Shown here: in pieces, positions 8,388-17,565 of the stretch | How the letters are laid out: each line of letters starts with the position of its first letter | Position numbering within the stretch: the first letter of the stretch is position 1 | DNA from: WHSW01 sp963846565 | Lineage (GTDB): Bacteria > Actinomycetota > Thermoleophilia > Solirubrobacterales > 70-9 | Length of the DNA stretch: 64,000 nt | Assembly (NCBI GenBank): GCA_963846565.1 | Contig: CAWJWL010000003.1 | Coordinates: 310,001-374,000 of the forward strand | Reading direction: 5' to 3' | The notes under the pieces: generated by a model | The model's database searches: none | The model's input: only the letters and a program-made list of their open reading frames with translations | What the model was told of the DNA's origin: nothing | Translations under genes and position numbers: made by a program

Positions 8388-8753
8388 TCAGCGAAGGCCG
8401 TGCAACACAGTGGCCTGGAGGGCGAGCATCTCGCCGTCGTCGGCTTCGTGGTCGTAGCCACAGAGGTGGAGGATCCCGTGAACGGTCGCCTCGGTCAGGT
8501 CGGTGGTGTGGCCGGGGCAGATGACGACGTCGCCGAGCTCGCGCGGGCCGTCCGTCGGACCCACCCCGTCGATCGGGAAGGCGAGGACGTCGGTGGGCTC
8601 GTCGAGTCCGCGGTGCTCGCGGTTGAGCTCGCGGATCCGATCCTCGCCGACGAGCTCGACCGAGAGGTGGCCGTCCTCAGCCCCCGCGGCAGCCAGCGCG
8701 GCGTTCGCGGCGCTCCGCAACTCGGCGGGGACGTCACTCAGGTCGAGCGTCAA
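8388..8753 (-). CDS. ybeY: Endoribonuclease YbeY
   Basis: Metal-dependent endoribonuclease for 16S rRNA 3'-end maturation and ribosome quality control. The zinc site HGILHLCGYDH supplies His92, His96 and His102. At 121 aa it is short for the family, with a trimmed N-terminus. The start is a TTG forming a TTGA overlap with the phoH stop, a coupling repeated elsewhere in this window. Upstream extension would run into phoH. Confidence 0.93.
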   Translation of the reverse strand: MTLDLSDVPAELRSAANAALAAAGAEDGHLSVELVGEDRIRELNREHRGLDEPTDVLAFPIDGVGPTDGPRELGDVVICPGHTTDLTEATVHGILHLCGYDHEADDGEMLALQATVLHGLR

Positions 8754-9703
8754 TCGCCGCGGTTTTGCTGCGAGTAGGTGTCGTAGGCGGCGACGATCCG
8801 CTGGACGAGCTGGTGGCGAACCACGTCGGCGGCCCCGAAGCGGACGAACTCGATGTCGTCGACGGCCGAGAGGATCTCGCCGATGATCACGAGCCCCGAC
8901 TTCTGATCGCGCGGGAGGTCGATCTGGGTGACGTCGCCGGTGACGACCATCCTCGAGCCGAAGCCGAGCCGGGTGAGGAACATCTTCATCTGCTCGGGAC
9001 TCGTGTTCTGCGCCTCGTCGAGGATGACGAAGGAGTCATTCAGCGAGCGGCCCCTCATGAATGCAAGGGGCGCGACCTCGATCACCCCGTTGTCGAAGTA
9101 GGCCGTCACCCGCTCCGGGTCGAGCATGTCGTAGAGGGCGTCGAAGAGCGGGCGCAGGTACGGGTCGACCTTCGCCTGCAGGTCGCCGGGGAGGAAGCCG
9201 AGCCGCTCGCCGGCCTCCACAGCGGGGCGGGTGAGGATGATCCGGCTCACCTGGCGCGAGTCCAGGGCCGCGACGGCCATCGCCACCGCGAGGAAGGTCT
9301 TCCCGGTGCCCGCCGGGCCGATCCCGAAGGTGACGGTGTGGCGGCGGATCGCGTCGACGTAGCGCTTCTGGTTCACCGTCTTCGGCGCGACCTTGGTCGC
9401 CCGGTGGCGCCAGATGACGTCCTCGAGGATCTCGGCCGGGCTCTCGGACTCCTCGAGCGCGCCGGCGACCTGGCCGACGGTCGAGGGGACGAGCTCGTGA
9501 CCGCGCTCGATCAGGCCGACGAGCTCGTCGACCATCGAGGCCGCCTCCTGGACGTCGCCCTCGGACCCGTCGAGGGTGAGCACGTTCCCGCGCAGGTGGA
9601 CCTCGCAGCCGATCCGCTCCTCGATCCGGCGGAGGACCTCGTCCTCGGACCCGGCGAGTTCGGCGGCGACCGCGTTATCGAGGGTGAGCTGGCGGCGGGC
9701 CAA
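8750..9703 (-). CDS. phoH: PhoH-like ATPase
   Basis: Cytoplasmic P-loop ATPase (317 aa) of the PhoH family, often linked to RNA metabolism and usually next to ybeY. Walker A is GPAGTGKT at 129-136 and Walker B is VILDEAQN at about 226-233. An N-terminal KH-like region covers about 5-65. No ATG or GTG fits the conserved N-terminus, so I use TTG 9703, giving MARRQLTLDNAVAAEL. The frame stays open much further upstream, but that stretch is antisense-type sequence overlapping yqeY and shows no family likeness. Confidence 0.9.
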   Translation of the reverse strand: MARRQLTLDNAVAAELAGSEDEVLRRIEERIGCEVHLRGNVLTLDGSEGDVQEAASMVDELVGLIERGHELVPSTVGQVAGALEESESPAEILEDVIWRHRATKVAPKTVNQKRYVDAIRRHTVTFGIGPAGTGKTFLAVAMAVAALDSRQVSRIILTRPAVEAGERLGFLPGDLQAKVDPYLRPLFDALYDMLDPERVTAYFDNGVIEVAPLAFMRGRSLNDSFVILDEAQNTSPEQMKMFLTRLGFGSRMVVTGDVTQIDLPRDQKSGLVIIGEILSAVDDIEFVRFGAADVVRHQLVQRIVAAYDTYSQQNRGD

Positions 9704-9776
9704 GGCTAGCGCCGGGTCCCGTGATCTCGGGCCCGGAGCGGCGAGGCGCAGGCGCCATCGGGCAAGGACGCAGGGA

Positions 9777-9801
9777 GCCGGAACAGCAGCGCTATTCCGG
9801 C
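9777..9801 (-). terminator. Possible terminator hairpin after yqeY
   Basis: A 7-bp perfect stem, GCCGGAA with TTCCGGC, and an 11-base loop lie between the yqeY stop and the phoH start. No T-run follows, so termination is only a guess. Confidence 0.3.
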
Positions 9802-9875
9802 GACTGAGAACGCAGCCCGAGGGAGATCTGCGGCCGCCGCTTCGGGTGCGAGATCGCGGGACACGGCGCTCAGGA

Positions 9876-10310
9876 TCAGCCGCCGGCGAGGCGCTCGCGA
9901 ACCAGCGCGCTGACGCGCTTCCCATCGGCGCGGCCGGCAACCTTCGCCATCGCCGGCCCCATCGCCTTCCCCATCTCGGATGGGGCCGACGCGCCGCTCG
10001 ACGCAATCGCCTCCTCGACGATGGTGGCCAGCTCCTCATCGGAGAGCTCGGCGGGCAGGTAGCGCTCGATCTCGCGCGCCTCCGCCTCCTCGGCCTCGGC
10101 ACGATCGCCGCTCCCGCCGTCGCGATACGCCTCGGCGGCCTCGAGCCTGCGCTTGCGCTCGCGACGCAGCACCGCGACCTCGTCATCGCCGCCCTGCTTG
10201 AGGTCCTTCTGCAGTGCGTCGACGATCAGGCGCAGCGCCACGACCCGGTCGCGTTCGCCGGCCTTCATCGCCTCGCGGGTGTCGGTTTGGACCTGCTCGA
10301 GAATCGCCAT
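9876..10310 (-). CDS. yqeY: GatB/YqeY domain-containing protein
   Basis: A 144-aa, largely helical charged protein of the YqeY family, related to the tail domain of GatB in the tRNA amidotransferase. The landmarks EIERYLPAELSDEEL, the PSEMGKAMGPAM block and the C-terminal ADGKRVSALVRERL are all present. The ATG at 10310 is preceded on the minus strand by CCCC-rich sequence with no clear ribosome site. It is divergent from the membrane protein at 10344. A role in charged-tRNA handling is assumed from the family but is not established. Confidence 0.88.
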   Translation of the reverse strand: MAILEQVQTDTREAMKAGERDRVVALRLIVDALQKDLKQGGDDEVAVLRRERKRRLEAAEAYRDGGSGDRAEAEEAEAREIERYLPAELSDEELATIVEEAIASSGASAPSEMGKAMGPAMAKVAGRADGKRVSALVRERLAGG

Positions 10311-10343
10311 CAGGGGACCTCGAGACAGCGTACCCTGCGGCCC

Positions 10344-11522
10344 GTGGAGGCACCGGGGGAGATCGCGCACGTTGCCGGCGAGGGCGACGGCGATCCGGGC
10401 TGGAGCGTGATCGAGCTCCCGGCTTCGGAGACCGTGGGCTTCGCGCCCAGCCTGCGCTGCTTCCCGCGAGCGTGGAAGGGATCGCCGCCGGCTTGGTCGA
10501 TCGAGTCCGAGATGCGGCCCGTGCGGGTCGAGAGCCTCGCGTTCACCAAGCGCTTCGACGCCCGTGCCGTGTGGACACAGGAGCGGAACTGGCTTCTGCA
10601 GCTGCTCAGCCCCGACTTCATGACCTGGCTCGCCGCCGACCCCCAGGAGCTCTTCGGCTTCGAGCTTCACGAGGGCGCGCTGCGCTGCTTCACCCCCGGC
10701 GGACTCGACGCCGCGGCCGCGACACGGTTCCGGACCGAGGCCGAGGTGGTCGCGGAGCGGATCCGCGCCGAGGCGGCCGAGTCGGAGGGGCTCGGGGTGC
10801 GTGAGCTCGGCTCCGGGATCTCCGAGCGGATCGAGCGCATCGTCGGCAAGGTCCGCTTCGACTCGCCGCCGCCGGACACGCGGACCGCATCGCTGCCGTA
10901 CCGTCGCTTCGCCGCTCGCGAGCCCGGCCCGTACGTCGCCGCGCTCGGCGGGATCGTCGCCCTCTACAGCGTCATCTTCGGGCTCACGTTCGAGCTCGGC
11001 GCCGATCTGATCGGAGTGGTGATCGAGATCTTCTCCTGGATCGGAGCCAAGGGCACCGGGATCACCCTCGGGATCATCACCGTGCTCGGCTGGGTCGCGG
11101 CGATCCCGGAGGCGATCGCGATCGCCGCCCGCCGCTACGGGCGCGTCGCCTTCGCGCGCGAGTACGCGAAGGCGCGTGGGTTGGAGCTCGAGAGCCCGCA
11201 GTCGTTTCATCGCCGGCTGATGCGGCTCGAGCTGCCCGCCCCGGCCGAGTTCGTTATGCGCGGCAACCTTCCCGGCGACCGCGAGGGGCGGCTCTGCCTG
11301 CTGCGCTCCGGGCGCGCGTTCCTCTCGAGCTACCACGACGCGGTCGTCCTCGAGGCGCCCGGGCTCGAGGTCGAGGGAACCGGCTATCGCACGCGCCAGG
11401 GGCAATTCGTCTTCACCCGGGCGGCGACCGCGGACCGCGACGCCGCGAGCCTCGACGCGTTCTCGAAGGAGGCGATCGAGCGGCTCGAGAAGATCCGCGC
11501 GCGGCCCGAGGGCACGAGCTAG
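10344..11522 (+). CDS. Unknown membrane protein with a central two-helix segment
   Basis: I do not recognise this 392-aa protein. Residues 1-185 are soluble, and residues about 197-268 are strongly hydrophobic (two or three helices around YVAALGGIVALYSVIFGL and GITLGIITVLGWVAAI). A soluble C-terminal domain of about 120 residues follows. I take GTG 10344 as the start because the frame upstream overlaps yqeY and phoH antisense. A strong hairpin terminator follows the stop. Confidence 0.7.
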   Translation: MEAPGEIAHVAGEGDGDPGWSVIELPASETVGFAPSLRCFPRAWKGSPPAWSIESEMRPVRVESLAFTKRFDARAVWTQERNWLLQLLSPDFMTWLAADPQELFGFELHEGALRCFTPGGLDAAAATRFRTEAEVVAERIRAEAAESEGLGVRELGSGISERIERIVGKVRFDSPPPDTRTASLPYRRFAAREPGPYVAALGGIVALYSVIFGLTFELGADLIGVVIEIFSWIGAKGTGITLGIITVLGWVAAIPEAIAIAARRYGRVAFAREYAKARGLELESPQSFHRRLMRLELPAPAEFVMRGNLPGDREGRLCLLRSGRAFLSSYHDAVVLEAPGLEVEGTGYRTRQGQFVFTRAATADRDAASLDAFSKEAIERLEKIRARPEGTS

Positions 11523-11537
11523 CGCCGCACTCCCGGC

Positions 11538-11580
11538 GAGCGGCATGAAACGTCCCGTAGCGGGACGTTTTGTGCCGCTC
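11538..11580. terminator. Bidirectional terminator hairpin, 20-bp stem
   Basis: A nearly perfect stem with a 3-base loop (TAG at 11558-11560) lies between the convergent ends of the membrane protein gene and murI. Its upper part is AAACGTCCCG pairing with CGGGACGTTT, and its base is GAGCGGCA with TGCCGCTC. An internal T-run (11568-11571) helps in the plus direction. The symmetry and convergent setting suggest it ends both transcripts. Confidence 0.85.
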
Positions 11581-11610
11581 GATTTGGAGGCGGCTTTCCG
11601 CGGGCGCGCC

Positions 11611-12426
11611 TCATAGCGCGACCAGCTCAACCTCGCCGAGCGGCAGCTGAAGGAAGCGCGTGCCGAGCTCGCCGAACGCAGCCGGGTCCCCGGTGCAGAT
11701 GAAGCTGTAGGTGCCCTCGCCGCGATGCGCGGTCTCGAGGCCGCGCGATTCGAGCAGCCGCTGGGCGCTCGCCGCGAGCGCGTGGCCGGCGGTGACGAGC
11801 CGCACGTCGCGCCCGAGGATCCGCTGCAGGAGCGGGCGGACGAGTGGGTAGTGGGTGCAGCCGAGGATCACCGTGTCGCAGCCCGCCGCCTGAAGCGGGG
11901 CACAGTACGAGCGCACCCTGTCCACCACGGTCTCGGAGACCGCGTAGCCGCGCTGGATGATCGCCGCCAGGTCGGGGGCGGCGACCTCCGTCACGGTCAG
12001 GTCGCGGCGCTGGCGCGAAAGTGCCCGCAGGTACGCGCCGCCCTGGACCGTCGCGGGCGTCGCCAGCACTCCGACGCGGCCGTTGTCGGTGATCGCCGCG
12101 GCGATCTCGGCCTCGGGCTCGATCACCGCGACCACGTCCACCCCGCTCTCGGCGGCCACCTCGCGGGCCACCTCGAGCCCGGCACCGGCGGCCGAGTTGC
12201 AGGCGATCACGATCAGCTTCGCTCCGCGCCCGAGCAGGAAGCGAACGTTTCGCTCGACGCAGTCGGCGAGCTCGTCGACGCTCTTCGCTCCGTAGGGGAA
12301 GCGGGCGTCGTCGCCGAGGTAGATGTAGTCCTCCTCGGGGAGCGAGACGAGGCACTCGTGCAGCACGGTGAGCCCGCCGACTCCCGAGTCGAAGACGGCG
12401 ATCGGCAGCTCGCGAGGCGCGTCCAT
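11611..12426 (-). CDS. murI: Glutamate racemase
   Basis: Makes D-glutamate for peptidoglycan (271 aa). The family's DSGVGG motif is at 13-18, and the two catalytic cysteines are Cys76 (ACNSA; usually ACNTA) and Cys190 (GCTHYP). The gene is divergent from the RDD protein gene, with 52 bp between the starts. It is monocistronic as far as the flanking terminator shows. Confidence 0.95.
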   Translation of the reverse strand: MDAPRELPIAVFDSGVGGLTVLHECLVSLPEEDYIYLGDDARFPYGAKSVDELADCVERNVRFLLGRGAKLIVIACNSAAGAGLEVAREVAAESGVDVVAVIEPEAEIAAAITDNGRVGVLATPATVQGGAYLRALSRQRRDLTVTEVAAPDLAAIIQRGYAVSETVVDRVRSYCAPLQAAGCDTVILGCTHYPLVRPLLQRILGRDVRLVTAGHALAASAQRLLESRGLETAHRGEGTYSFICTGDPAAFGELGTRFLQLPLGEVELVAL

Positions 12427-12478
12427 GGCATCGAATGGTGGCGGGTTCCCAGATCTCAGCGCGGGTAGTCACCGGGTG

Positions 12479-13468
12479 ATGAGCGACTCCAACCGCGACG
12501 CCGGCGACGGCAACGCCGCTTCGCGACCGCCCGCGGCGCGCCTGCTCGCTGTCGGCGCGCGCGGCGCCGAGCGCCTCGCCGAGGCAACGGGCGTCGACCG
12601 CGCGGTCGAAGACGCGATGGAGGAGGCGATCGTGCGGGCGCTCCGAAGCCCCGCTGTCGAGCGTGCCCTCGTGCGCCTGGTCGAGCAGAACGCCGTGCAG
12701 ACAGCGGTCCAGCGAGCGCTGACGAGCGACGAGGTGGCCGGGGCCGTGGTCGAGGCCCTCGACACGGAGCTGGCCGACCGAGTCTGGACCGAGGTGCTCG
12801 CCTCCGAGAAGGCACAGATGCTCGTCGAACGGGTCGCCGAGGCCCCGGAGGTGCGCGCCGCGATCACCGAGCAGGGAGCCGGCCTGATCACCGACGTCGG
12901 CCACCGTCTGACAGCGATCACGGAATCGCTGGACGACTCGGCCGAGCGCCTTGCCCAACGCATCCTCCGCCGTCCCGTCGGCGAGGAGGAGCACGAGGAG
13001 GTCGGCCTGCTTACCCGCGGCCTCGCCGCCGCGGTCGATTTCGGCCTGATCGCGGGGCTCCTGACGCTCGGTGAGCGGGTGCTGATCTGGGTCCTGCCGG
13101 GGACGGAGGACCTGCCGCCATGGGCCAGTCTCCCGCTCGCCGCACTCGCGGCGGCCGCGTACTTCGTCGGCTTCTGGTCGCTGATCGGCCAGACGCCGGG
13201 AATGCGGTTCCTCAGCGTCCACCTCGACGCGGGAGGGTCGCGTGAGCTCGGGCTCCGCCGCTCGATCGGCCGCCTCCTCGGAGCGGTGCTCGCCCTGCTC
13301 CCGCTCGGCCTGGGGATGCTCTCGATCCTGACCTCGCCGAGACGCCGGGGGTGGCACGACCGCCTCGCCGGGACGATCGTCGTCTACGACGCTCGCTCGA
13401 AGGCGGCGCCGTGGTCGGCTCAGGGAGCAGGTCCGATGGCATCCGCTACGGGCAGGAACTCCTCGTAG
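12479..13468 (+). CDS. RDD family membrane protein with long helical N-terminus
   Basis: A 329-aa protein. Residues 1-165 are charged and Ala-rich with heptad-like helical character, containing repeated segments such as ALVRLVEQNAVQTAVQRAL. Residues about 170-315 form an RDD domain with hydrophobic helices (AAVDFGLIAGLLTLGERVLIWVL, LPLAALAAAAYFVGFWSLIG), the TPGMRFL motif and the terminal RRRGWHDRLAGTIVV signature. The RDD family function is generally unknown; transport has been proposed for some members. The 3' end overlaps the convergent hexosaminidase gene by 49 bp. Confidence 0.82.
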   Translation: MSDSNRDAGDGNAASRPPAARLLAVGARGAERLAEATGVDRAVEDAMEEAIVRALRSPAVERALVRLVEQNAVQTAVQRALTSDEVAGAVVEALDTELADRVWTEVLASEKAQMLVERVAEAPEVRAAITEQGAGLITDVGHRLTAITESLDDSAERLAQRILRRPVGEEEHEEVGLLTRGLAAAVDFGLIAGLLTLGERVLIWVLPGTEDLPPWASLPLAALAAAAYFVGFWSLIGQTPGMRFLSVHLDAGGSRELGLRRSIGRLLGAVLALLPLGLGMLSILTSPRRRGWHDRLAGTIVVYDARSKAAPWSAQGAGPMASATGRNSS

Positions 13469-15021
13469 GTCGCGGTCAACCGCGGCGAGGCCCACGTCTT
13501 CTGCGCGAGCACCCGCAGGCGCGGTGCGATCCCGGCGGCGATCTGCTCCTGCGTCTGCGCCTCGGGCTCGTCGTTCCAGACGTGGAGCTTCGAGCCGAGC
13601 ACCCGCGGGTCGTCGGCCGAGACCCGCTCCGGCGGGACACTGAGGTCGCCGGCGTAGAGGACGCCGTAGAACTCGTTCACCTCCCACTGCTCGTACGCGC
13701 GCCGCATGTCCGGCCGCGGCGGCGCCGAGGCGGTCAGCCCGGAGACGTAATAGGTCGGAAACCAGCCGGCGTTCATCACCCGGTGGCCCTGGTCGAGGAG
13801 CGCCTGCGGCGCCAGCGGCAGCGGCTGGCCGATCGGCGAGAAGTTCGTCCACCACTCGACCACGATGTCCGGGTTGACGACGACGACGTTGCCGCCGCCG
13901 AGCTCGTCGTGCCAGACGCGCAGCGTCTTGTCGTGCGTCCTGACCAGCTCGTCGACCCAGTTGACGAACCCGTGCACGGCGTCGAGGGCGTTCGCCTGCG
14001 GTCCGTAGGTGGCGCGCGCGTGCTCGGCGAGAGCGGGGAACTCCGGGTAGGACACCAGGGGCATGTACTCGTCCGCGCCCGTGTGCCAGTAGGGACCGGG
14101 GAAGAGCGGGATGTACTCCTCGATCAGGTCGCGCGCGAACGCGAGCGCCGCCGGGTCGGTGATGTCGAGCTGGCTCGCCGCCGGCGTGCCGGTCGCGCTC
14201 TCGAGGCGCAGCTCCGGATGCGCCGCGAGCGCCGCCTCCATGTGCCCGGGCATGTCGATCTCGGGGACGATCGTCACCCGGTAGCGGCGGGCCAGGGCGA
14301 CGAGCCGGCGGACCTGCCGCTTCGTCAGGTGATCCGCGGAGACGATCTCCGGGTGCGTCGTGCTCTCGATCCGGAATCCCTGGTTGTCGGAGAGGTGGAG
14401 ATGGAGGTAGTTCATCTTCAGGTAGGCAAGCTCGCGGATGCGGTCGCGAAACCAGGCCGGGGTGAAGTACTTGCGCCCGGCGTCGACCATCAGGCCGCGC
14501 TCGGGGTAGCGCGGCCAGTCGCGTGCGCGCCCGGCGGGAATCGTCCTTCTCTGGTGGAGGAGCTGGAGGACGGTGCGCGTGCCGTAGAACGCCCCCGCCG
14601 GGCGACGGCCCCGGATCGTGATCACGTCGCCGACCCGCATCGCGTAGCCCTCTCTGCCGAGGCGGGGGTCGCGGGCGCCCAGCTTGAGCACGATGTCTCC
14701 ACCCCGCGCGGCAGCGCCGCGCGCGGCGACGATCGCCGGAGGATCACCCGTCAGGCGACGAAGATCGGAGGCGAAGACGGCCGCGATCGGGCGCAGCCGG
14801 CGCCGCTCGGCGGGGGCGATCAGCACCCTCGCCTGCCCGCCGAGCTCCCACTCGCCTGCTGCGGCCCTCCACTGCTGCAGCGCCGGGATCGTCTGCGGGC
14901 GCTCGTCCGCCCGAGCTTGGGCCTCGGGCGCGAGCGCCAGCACCAGCGCCAGGATCATCAGCGCCGCCCGGCCGCTCAGGCGCCCCCACTCGCCGGAGCG
15001 GCCGTGTGGAGGCAGCAGCAT
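13420..15021 (-). CDS. Secreted beta-N-acetylhexosaminidase (GH20)
   Basis: Glycoside hydrolase family 20 enzyme of 533 aa that removes terminal GlcNAc/GalNAc residues, for example from chitin or cell-wall sugars. A GH20b-like N-terminal domain precedes the barrel. The catalytic Asp-Glu pair is Asp317-Glu318 in WHTGADEYM, and HLHLSDNQGFR is the conserved substrate-side loop. I chose ATG 15021 because it gives an Arg-bearing n-region and a hydrophobic stretch ALMILALVLALAPEAQA as signal peptide. A GTG at 15093 in the same frame is the alternative. No ribosome site distinguishes them. Confidence 0.87.
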   Translation of the reverse strand: MLLPPHGRSGEWGRLSGRAALMILALVLALAPEAQARADERPQTIPALQQWRAAAGEWELGGQARVLIAPAERRRLRPIAAVFASDLRRLTGDPPAIVAARGAAARGGDIVLKLGARDPRLGREGYAMRVGDVITIRGRRPAGAFYGTRTVLQLLHQRRTIPAGRARDWPRYPERGLMVDAGRKYFTPAWFRDRIRELAYLKMNYLHLHLSDNQGFRIESTTHPEIVSADHLTKRQVRRLVALARRYRVTIVPEIDMPGHMEAALAAHPELRLESATGTPAASQLDITDPAALAFARDLIEEYIPLFPGPYWHTGADEYMPLVSYPEFPALAEHARATYGPQANALDAVHGFVNWVDELVRTHDKTLRVWHDELGGGNVVVVNPDIVVEWWTNFSPIGQPLPLAPQALLDQGHRVMNAGWFPTYYVSGLTASAPPRPDMRRAYEQWEVNEFYGVLYAGDLSVPPERVSADDPRVLGSKLHVWNDEPEAQTQEQIAAGIAPRLRVLAQKTWASPRLTATYEEFLPVADAIGPAP

Positions 15022-15120
15022 CGGCCGTTTCGTGTCAGGCGCGTGCGGCGGCACGACCACGATGACCGGCTGAGCGGCGAGCACGGCGGGCACCGCCGGG
15101 GCGCAGATCGGAGCGGCCGC

Positions 15121-15615
15121 CTAGAGGAAGGGCTGGGCGGTCATGACGTAAATGGTGAGGACGATGATCAGGCCGGCGAGCATCCCGGCCCGCGACAGGG
15201 TGCCGCTCGCGCGCTGGAAGTCGGCGCTGAACTCGACGTCGTCGCCTGGCGCAGCCTCGACGTCGCGCTTGGCCGCGGCCGCGGCCTTCGCCTCATTCGG
15301 GCTGAAGACGAGGCCGCCCATCGCACCGAGCACGATCACGGCCAGGATGCCGAAGGCGACGAAGAAGTCGCTGAACTCCCAACGATCGATCGTCATGTAG
15401 AGGCCGGTGATGATGATCAGACCGATGCCGGGGCCGAGGAGCATGCGGTCGTTCGCCTGGATCCCGGCGATCACGCCGGGCATCGAGCGGGGGTGGCTCT
15501 TGGCGACGGTCGCCATGAAAACGCCGTACGCGAAAGTCCCGCCCAGCCCGACGACGACGGCCGTGATGTGGAGCCACTTGACGACGTCGTAGAACATGAC
15601 CTCGGCGATGGGCAT
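15121..15615 (-). CDS. DUF2269-like integral membrane protein
   Basis: A 164-aa protein with four hydrophobic segments, near residues 11-33, 60-77, 83-104 and 140-160. The opening KWLHITAVVVGLGGTFAYG resembles the small DUF2269/CopD-like membrane family. That assignment is by pattern only. It lies upstream of the GH20 gene in the same direction, separated by 99 bp. Function is unknown. Confidence 0.7.
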   Translation of the reverse strand: MPIAEVMFYDVVKWLHITAVVVGLGGTFAYGVFMATVAKSHPRSMPGVIAGIQANDRMLLGPGIGLIIITGLYMTIDRWEFSDFFVAFGILAVIVLGAMGGLVFSPNEAKAAAAAKRDVEAAPGDDVEFSADFQRASGTLSRAGMLAGLIIVLTIYVMTAQPFL

Positions 15616-15651
15616 CGGGCTACCTCCTGCGCTCGGGGAACTGGCCGACTC

Positions 15652-16482
15652 TCACTTTGCGGTGAACAGTATCCCGGCCCAGTCCCCGGAAAACCTGGCC
15701 TCGCGCGGTTGCAAGCCGAGCGACGCGAAGGCCGCCTCGACCGCGTCCTTCTCGGTTGCCAGGAGCCCCGAGCAGACGAGGGTCGCGGGCCGGTCTTCGC
15801 CGGCCTCCAGTCCGCGGGCGACGTCGGCGAGGAGGGGCGCGGTGAGGTTGGCGAGGGTGGTCGGGGCGACCGGCACCGGCTCGGTGCGCAGGTTGACCCG
15901 CTCGAAGGAAACCTCGACGCCGTTGGCGGCCGCGTTGGCGCTCGCCGCCGCCACTGCGGCGGCCTCGCTGTCGCATCCCGAGACCGGGTCCCAGCCGAGC
16001 TTCGACGCCGCAATCGCGAGCACGCCGGAGCCGGTGCCGAGATCGACCAGCGGCCCGCGAGCCTCGCCCGAGTCCGCCAGTTCGATCAGCAACTGGAGGC
16101 AGAGGTGGGTCGTCGCATGCGCCCCGGTGCCGAACGCCTGACCCGGGTCGATGACCACGTCCACGGCCCCGTCCGGCGCCGACCCCGTCTCCCACGAGGG
16201 GCGAACGCAGAGACGCTCACCGACCATCACGGGCTCGTGGAAGTCGCGCCAGCGGTCCGCCCAGTCGTCCGGGATCTCGGTGGTCGAGACCTCGATCGGG
16301 ATTCCGCCGACGGCGGCGTCGAGCTCCGGTAGCTCGGGGACCTCGCCCGGTGGGCCGTAGATGGCGAGCTCGACCCACCCGTCCCCCTGCTCCTCCTCCA
16401 CCCCACCCGGGGCGAGCTCGAGCAGCTCGGCGAGCACGCGCCCGGCGTCCTCGGCCCGGCAGCGGATCGCGAGCCGGATCAA
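15652..16482 (-). CDS. prmA: Ribosomal protein L11 methyltransferase
   Basis: SAM-dependent enzyme (276 aa) that trimethylates ribosomal protein L11. The N-terminal substrate-recruiting domain covers about 1-85. The catalytic domain shows DPGQAFGTGAHATT (family hallmark), motif I VDLGTGSGVLAIAA and NLTAPLL in place of the more usual NIxAxxL. It overlaps the dnaJ stop by 4 bp, matching the common dnaJ-prmA pairing. Confidence 0.92.
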   Translation of the reverse strand: MIRLAIRCRAEDAGRVLAELLELAPGGVEEEQGDGWVELAIYGPPGEVPELPELDAAVGGIPIEVSTTEIPDDWADRWRDFHEPVMVGERLCVRPSWETGSAPDGAVDVVIDPGQAFGTGAHATTHLCLQLLIELADSGEARGPLVDLGTGSGVLAIAASKLGWDPVSGCDSEAAAVAAASANAAANGVEVSFERVNLRTEPVPVAPTTLANLTAPLLADVARGLEAGEDRPATLVCSGLLATEKDAVEAAFASLGLQPREARFSGDWAGILFTAK

Positions 16483-17558
16483 CCTTCGAGCGACTCGTTG
16501 AGGCGCTGCGCGAGCTTCTTCTGCTCGCGGCTGAGCTTCATCGGCACCTCGACGTCGACGACGACGTGGTGCTTCCCGCGGCGGGAGCCGCGAAGGGAGG
16601 GCAGCCCGAGCCCGTTGAGCGAGACCGTGTGTCCTGGCTGTGTGCCCGCCGGCAGCTTCACCTCGCGGTCACCGTCCAGGGTCGGCGCGAGCACCGTCCC
16701 GCCGAGCATCGCCCGCGTGGCCGGGACCCTGACCACCGAGACGAGATCCTGGCCGCGGCGTTCGAAGCGCTCGTCCTCGGCGACGGTGACGAGGACGTAG
16801 AGATCTCCCGGGCGTCCGCCGGGCTCGCCCGCGTGGCCCGCGCCGGCGATGCGGATTCGCTGCCCGGACTCGATCCCGGACGGGACCTCGACGTCCCATG
16901 TCCGGTCGCGGAACTCGCGGCCCGCGCCGCCGCAATGCCCGCACGGCTGTTCCGGCGTCTTCCCCGCCCCCTCGCACGTCGGGCACAGGCCCGCCTGGAC
17001 CATCTGGCCGAACGCCGTTCGGCGTACCTGCCGCACCTGGCCGGCGCCGCCGCAGGTCTCGCAGGTGTGGATCGGCGTCCCCGGCTCGGCGCCGTTCCCA
17101 CGGCAGTGCTCGCACGGGGAGACGGCCTCGAAGTGGACCTCGCGCTCGGCGCCCGTGACGACCTCGGCCAGCGTCAGCTCGACCTCGACCGCGATGTCGC
17201 CTCCGCCCGCCGGCCCCTGGGCGCCGCCGCCGAAGCCGAAGAGGTCGCCGAAGGCGCCGCCGCTCGAGCCGAACAGCGAGGAGAGAATGTCCTCGACGTT
17301 GCCGAAGCCTCCCGCGCGCGGATCGAACCCGCCGTTGCGAAGGCCGTCGTGGCCGAAGCGGTCATACGTCTGGCGCCGTTCGGGGTCGGAGAGGATCTCG
17401 TACGCCTCGCCGGCCGCCTTGAACTTCTCCTCCGCCTCGGGGTCGTGGCGGTTGACGTCCGGGTGCAGCTCGCGCGCGAGGCGCCGGAAGGCCTTCTTGA
17501 TCTCGGGCTCCGAGGCGGTTCGCTCGACCCCGAGCAGCTCGTACGGATCTGCCTTCAT
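16479..17558 (-). CDS. dnaJ: Chaperone DnaJ
   Basis: Hsp40 co-chaperone (359 aa) that stimulates DnaK. The J domain has HPD at 32-34 and is followed by a G/F-rich region (about 80-125). The zinc domain holds four CxxCxGxG repeats (CEHCRGNG, CETCGGAG, CPTCEGAG, CGHCGGAG). The two C-terminal substrate domains complete a full-length protein. It starts 7 bp after the hrcA stop, so the two form an operon under heat-shock repressor control. Confidence 0.96.
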   Translation of the reverse strand: MKADPYELLGVERTASEPEIKKAFRRLARELHPDVNRHDPEAEEKFKAAGEAYEILSDPERRQTYDRFGHDGLRNGGFDPRAGGFGNVEDILSSLFGSSGGAFGDLFGFGGGAQGPAGGGDIAVEVELTLAEVVTGAEREVHFEAVSPCEHCRGNGAEPGTPIHTCETCGGAGQVRQVRRTAFGQMVQAGLCPTCEGAGKTPEQPCGHCGGAGREFRDRTWDVEVPSGIESGQRIRIAGAGHAGEPGGRPGDLYVLVTVAEDERFERRGQDLVSVVRVPATRAMLGGTVLAPTLDGDREVKLPAGTQPGHTVSLNGLGLPSLRGSRRGKHHVVVDVEVPMKLSREQKKLAQRLNESLEG

Positions 17559-17565
17559 CGCTCGG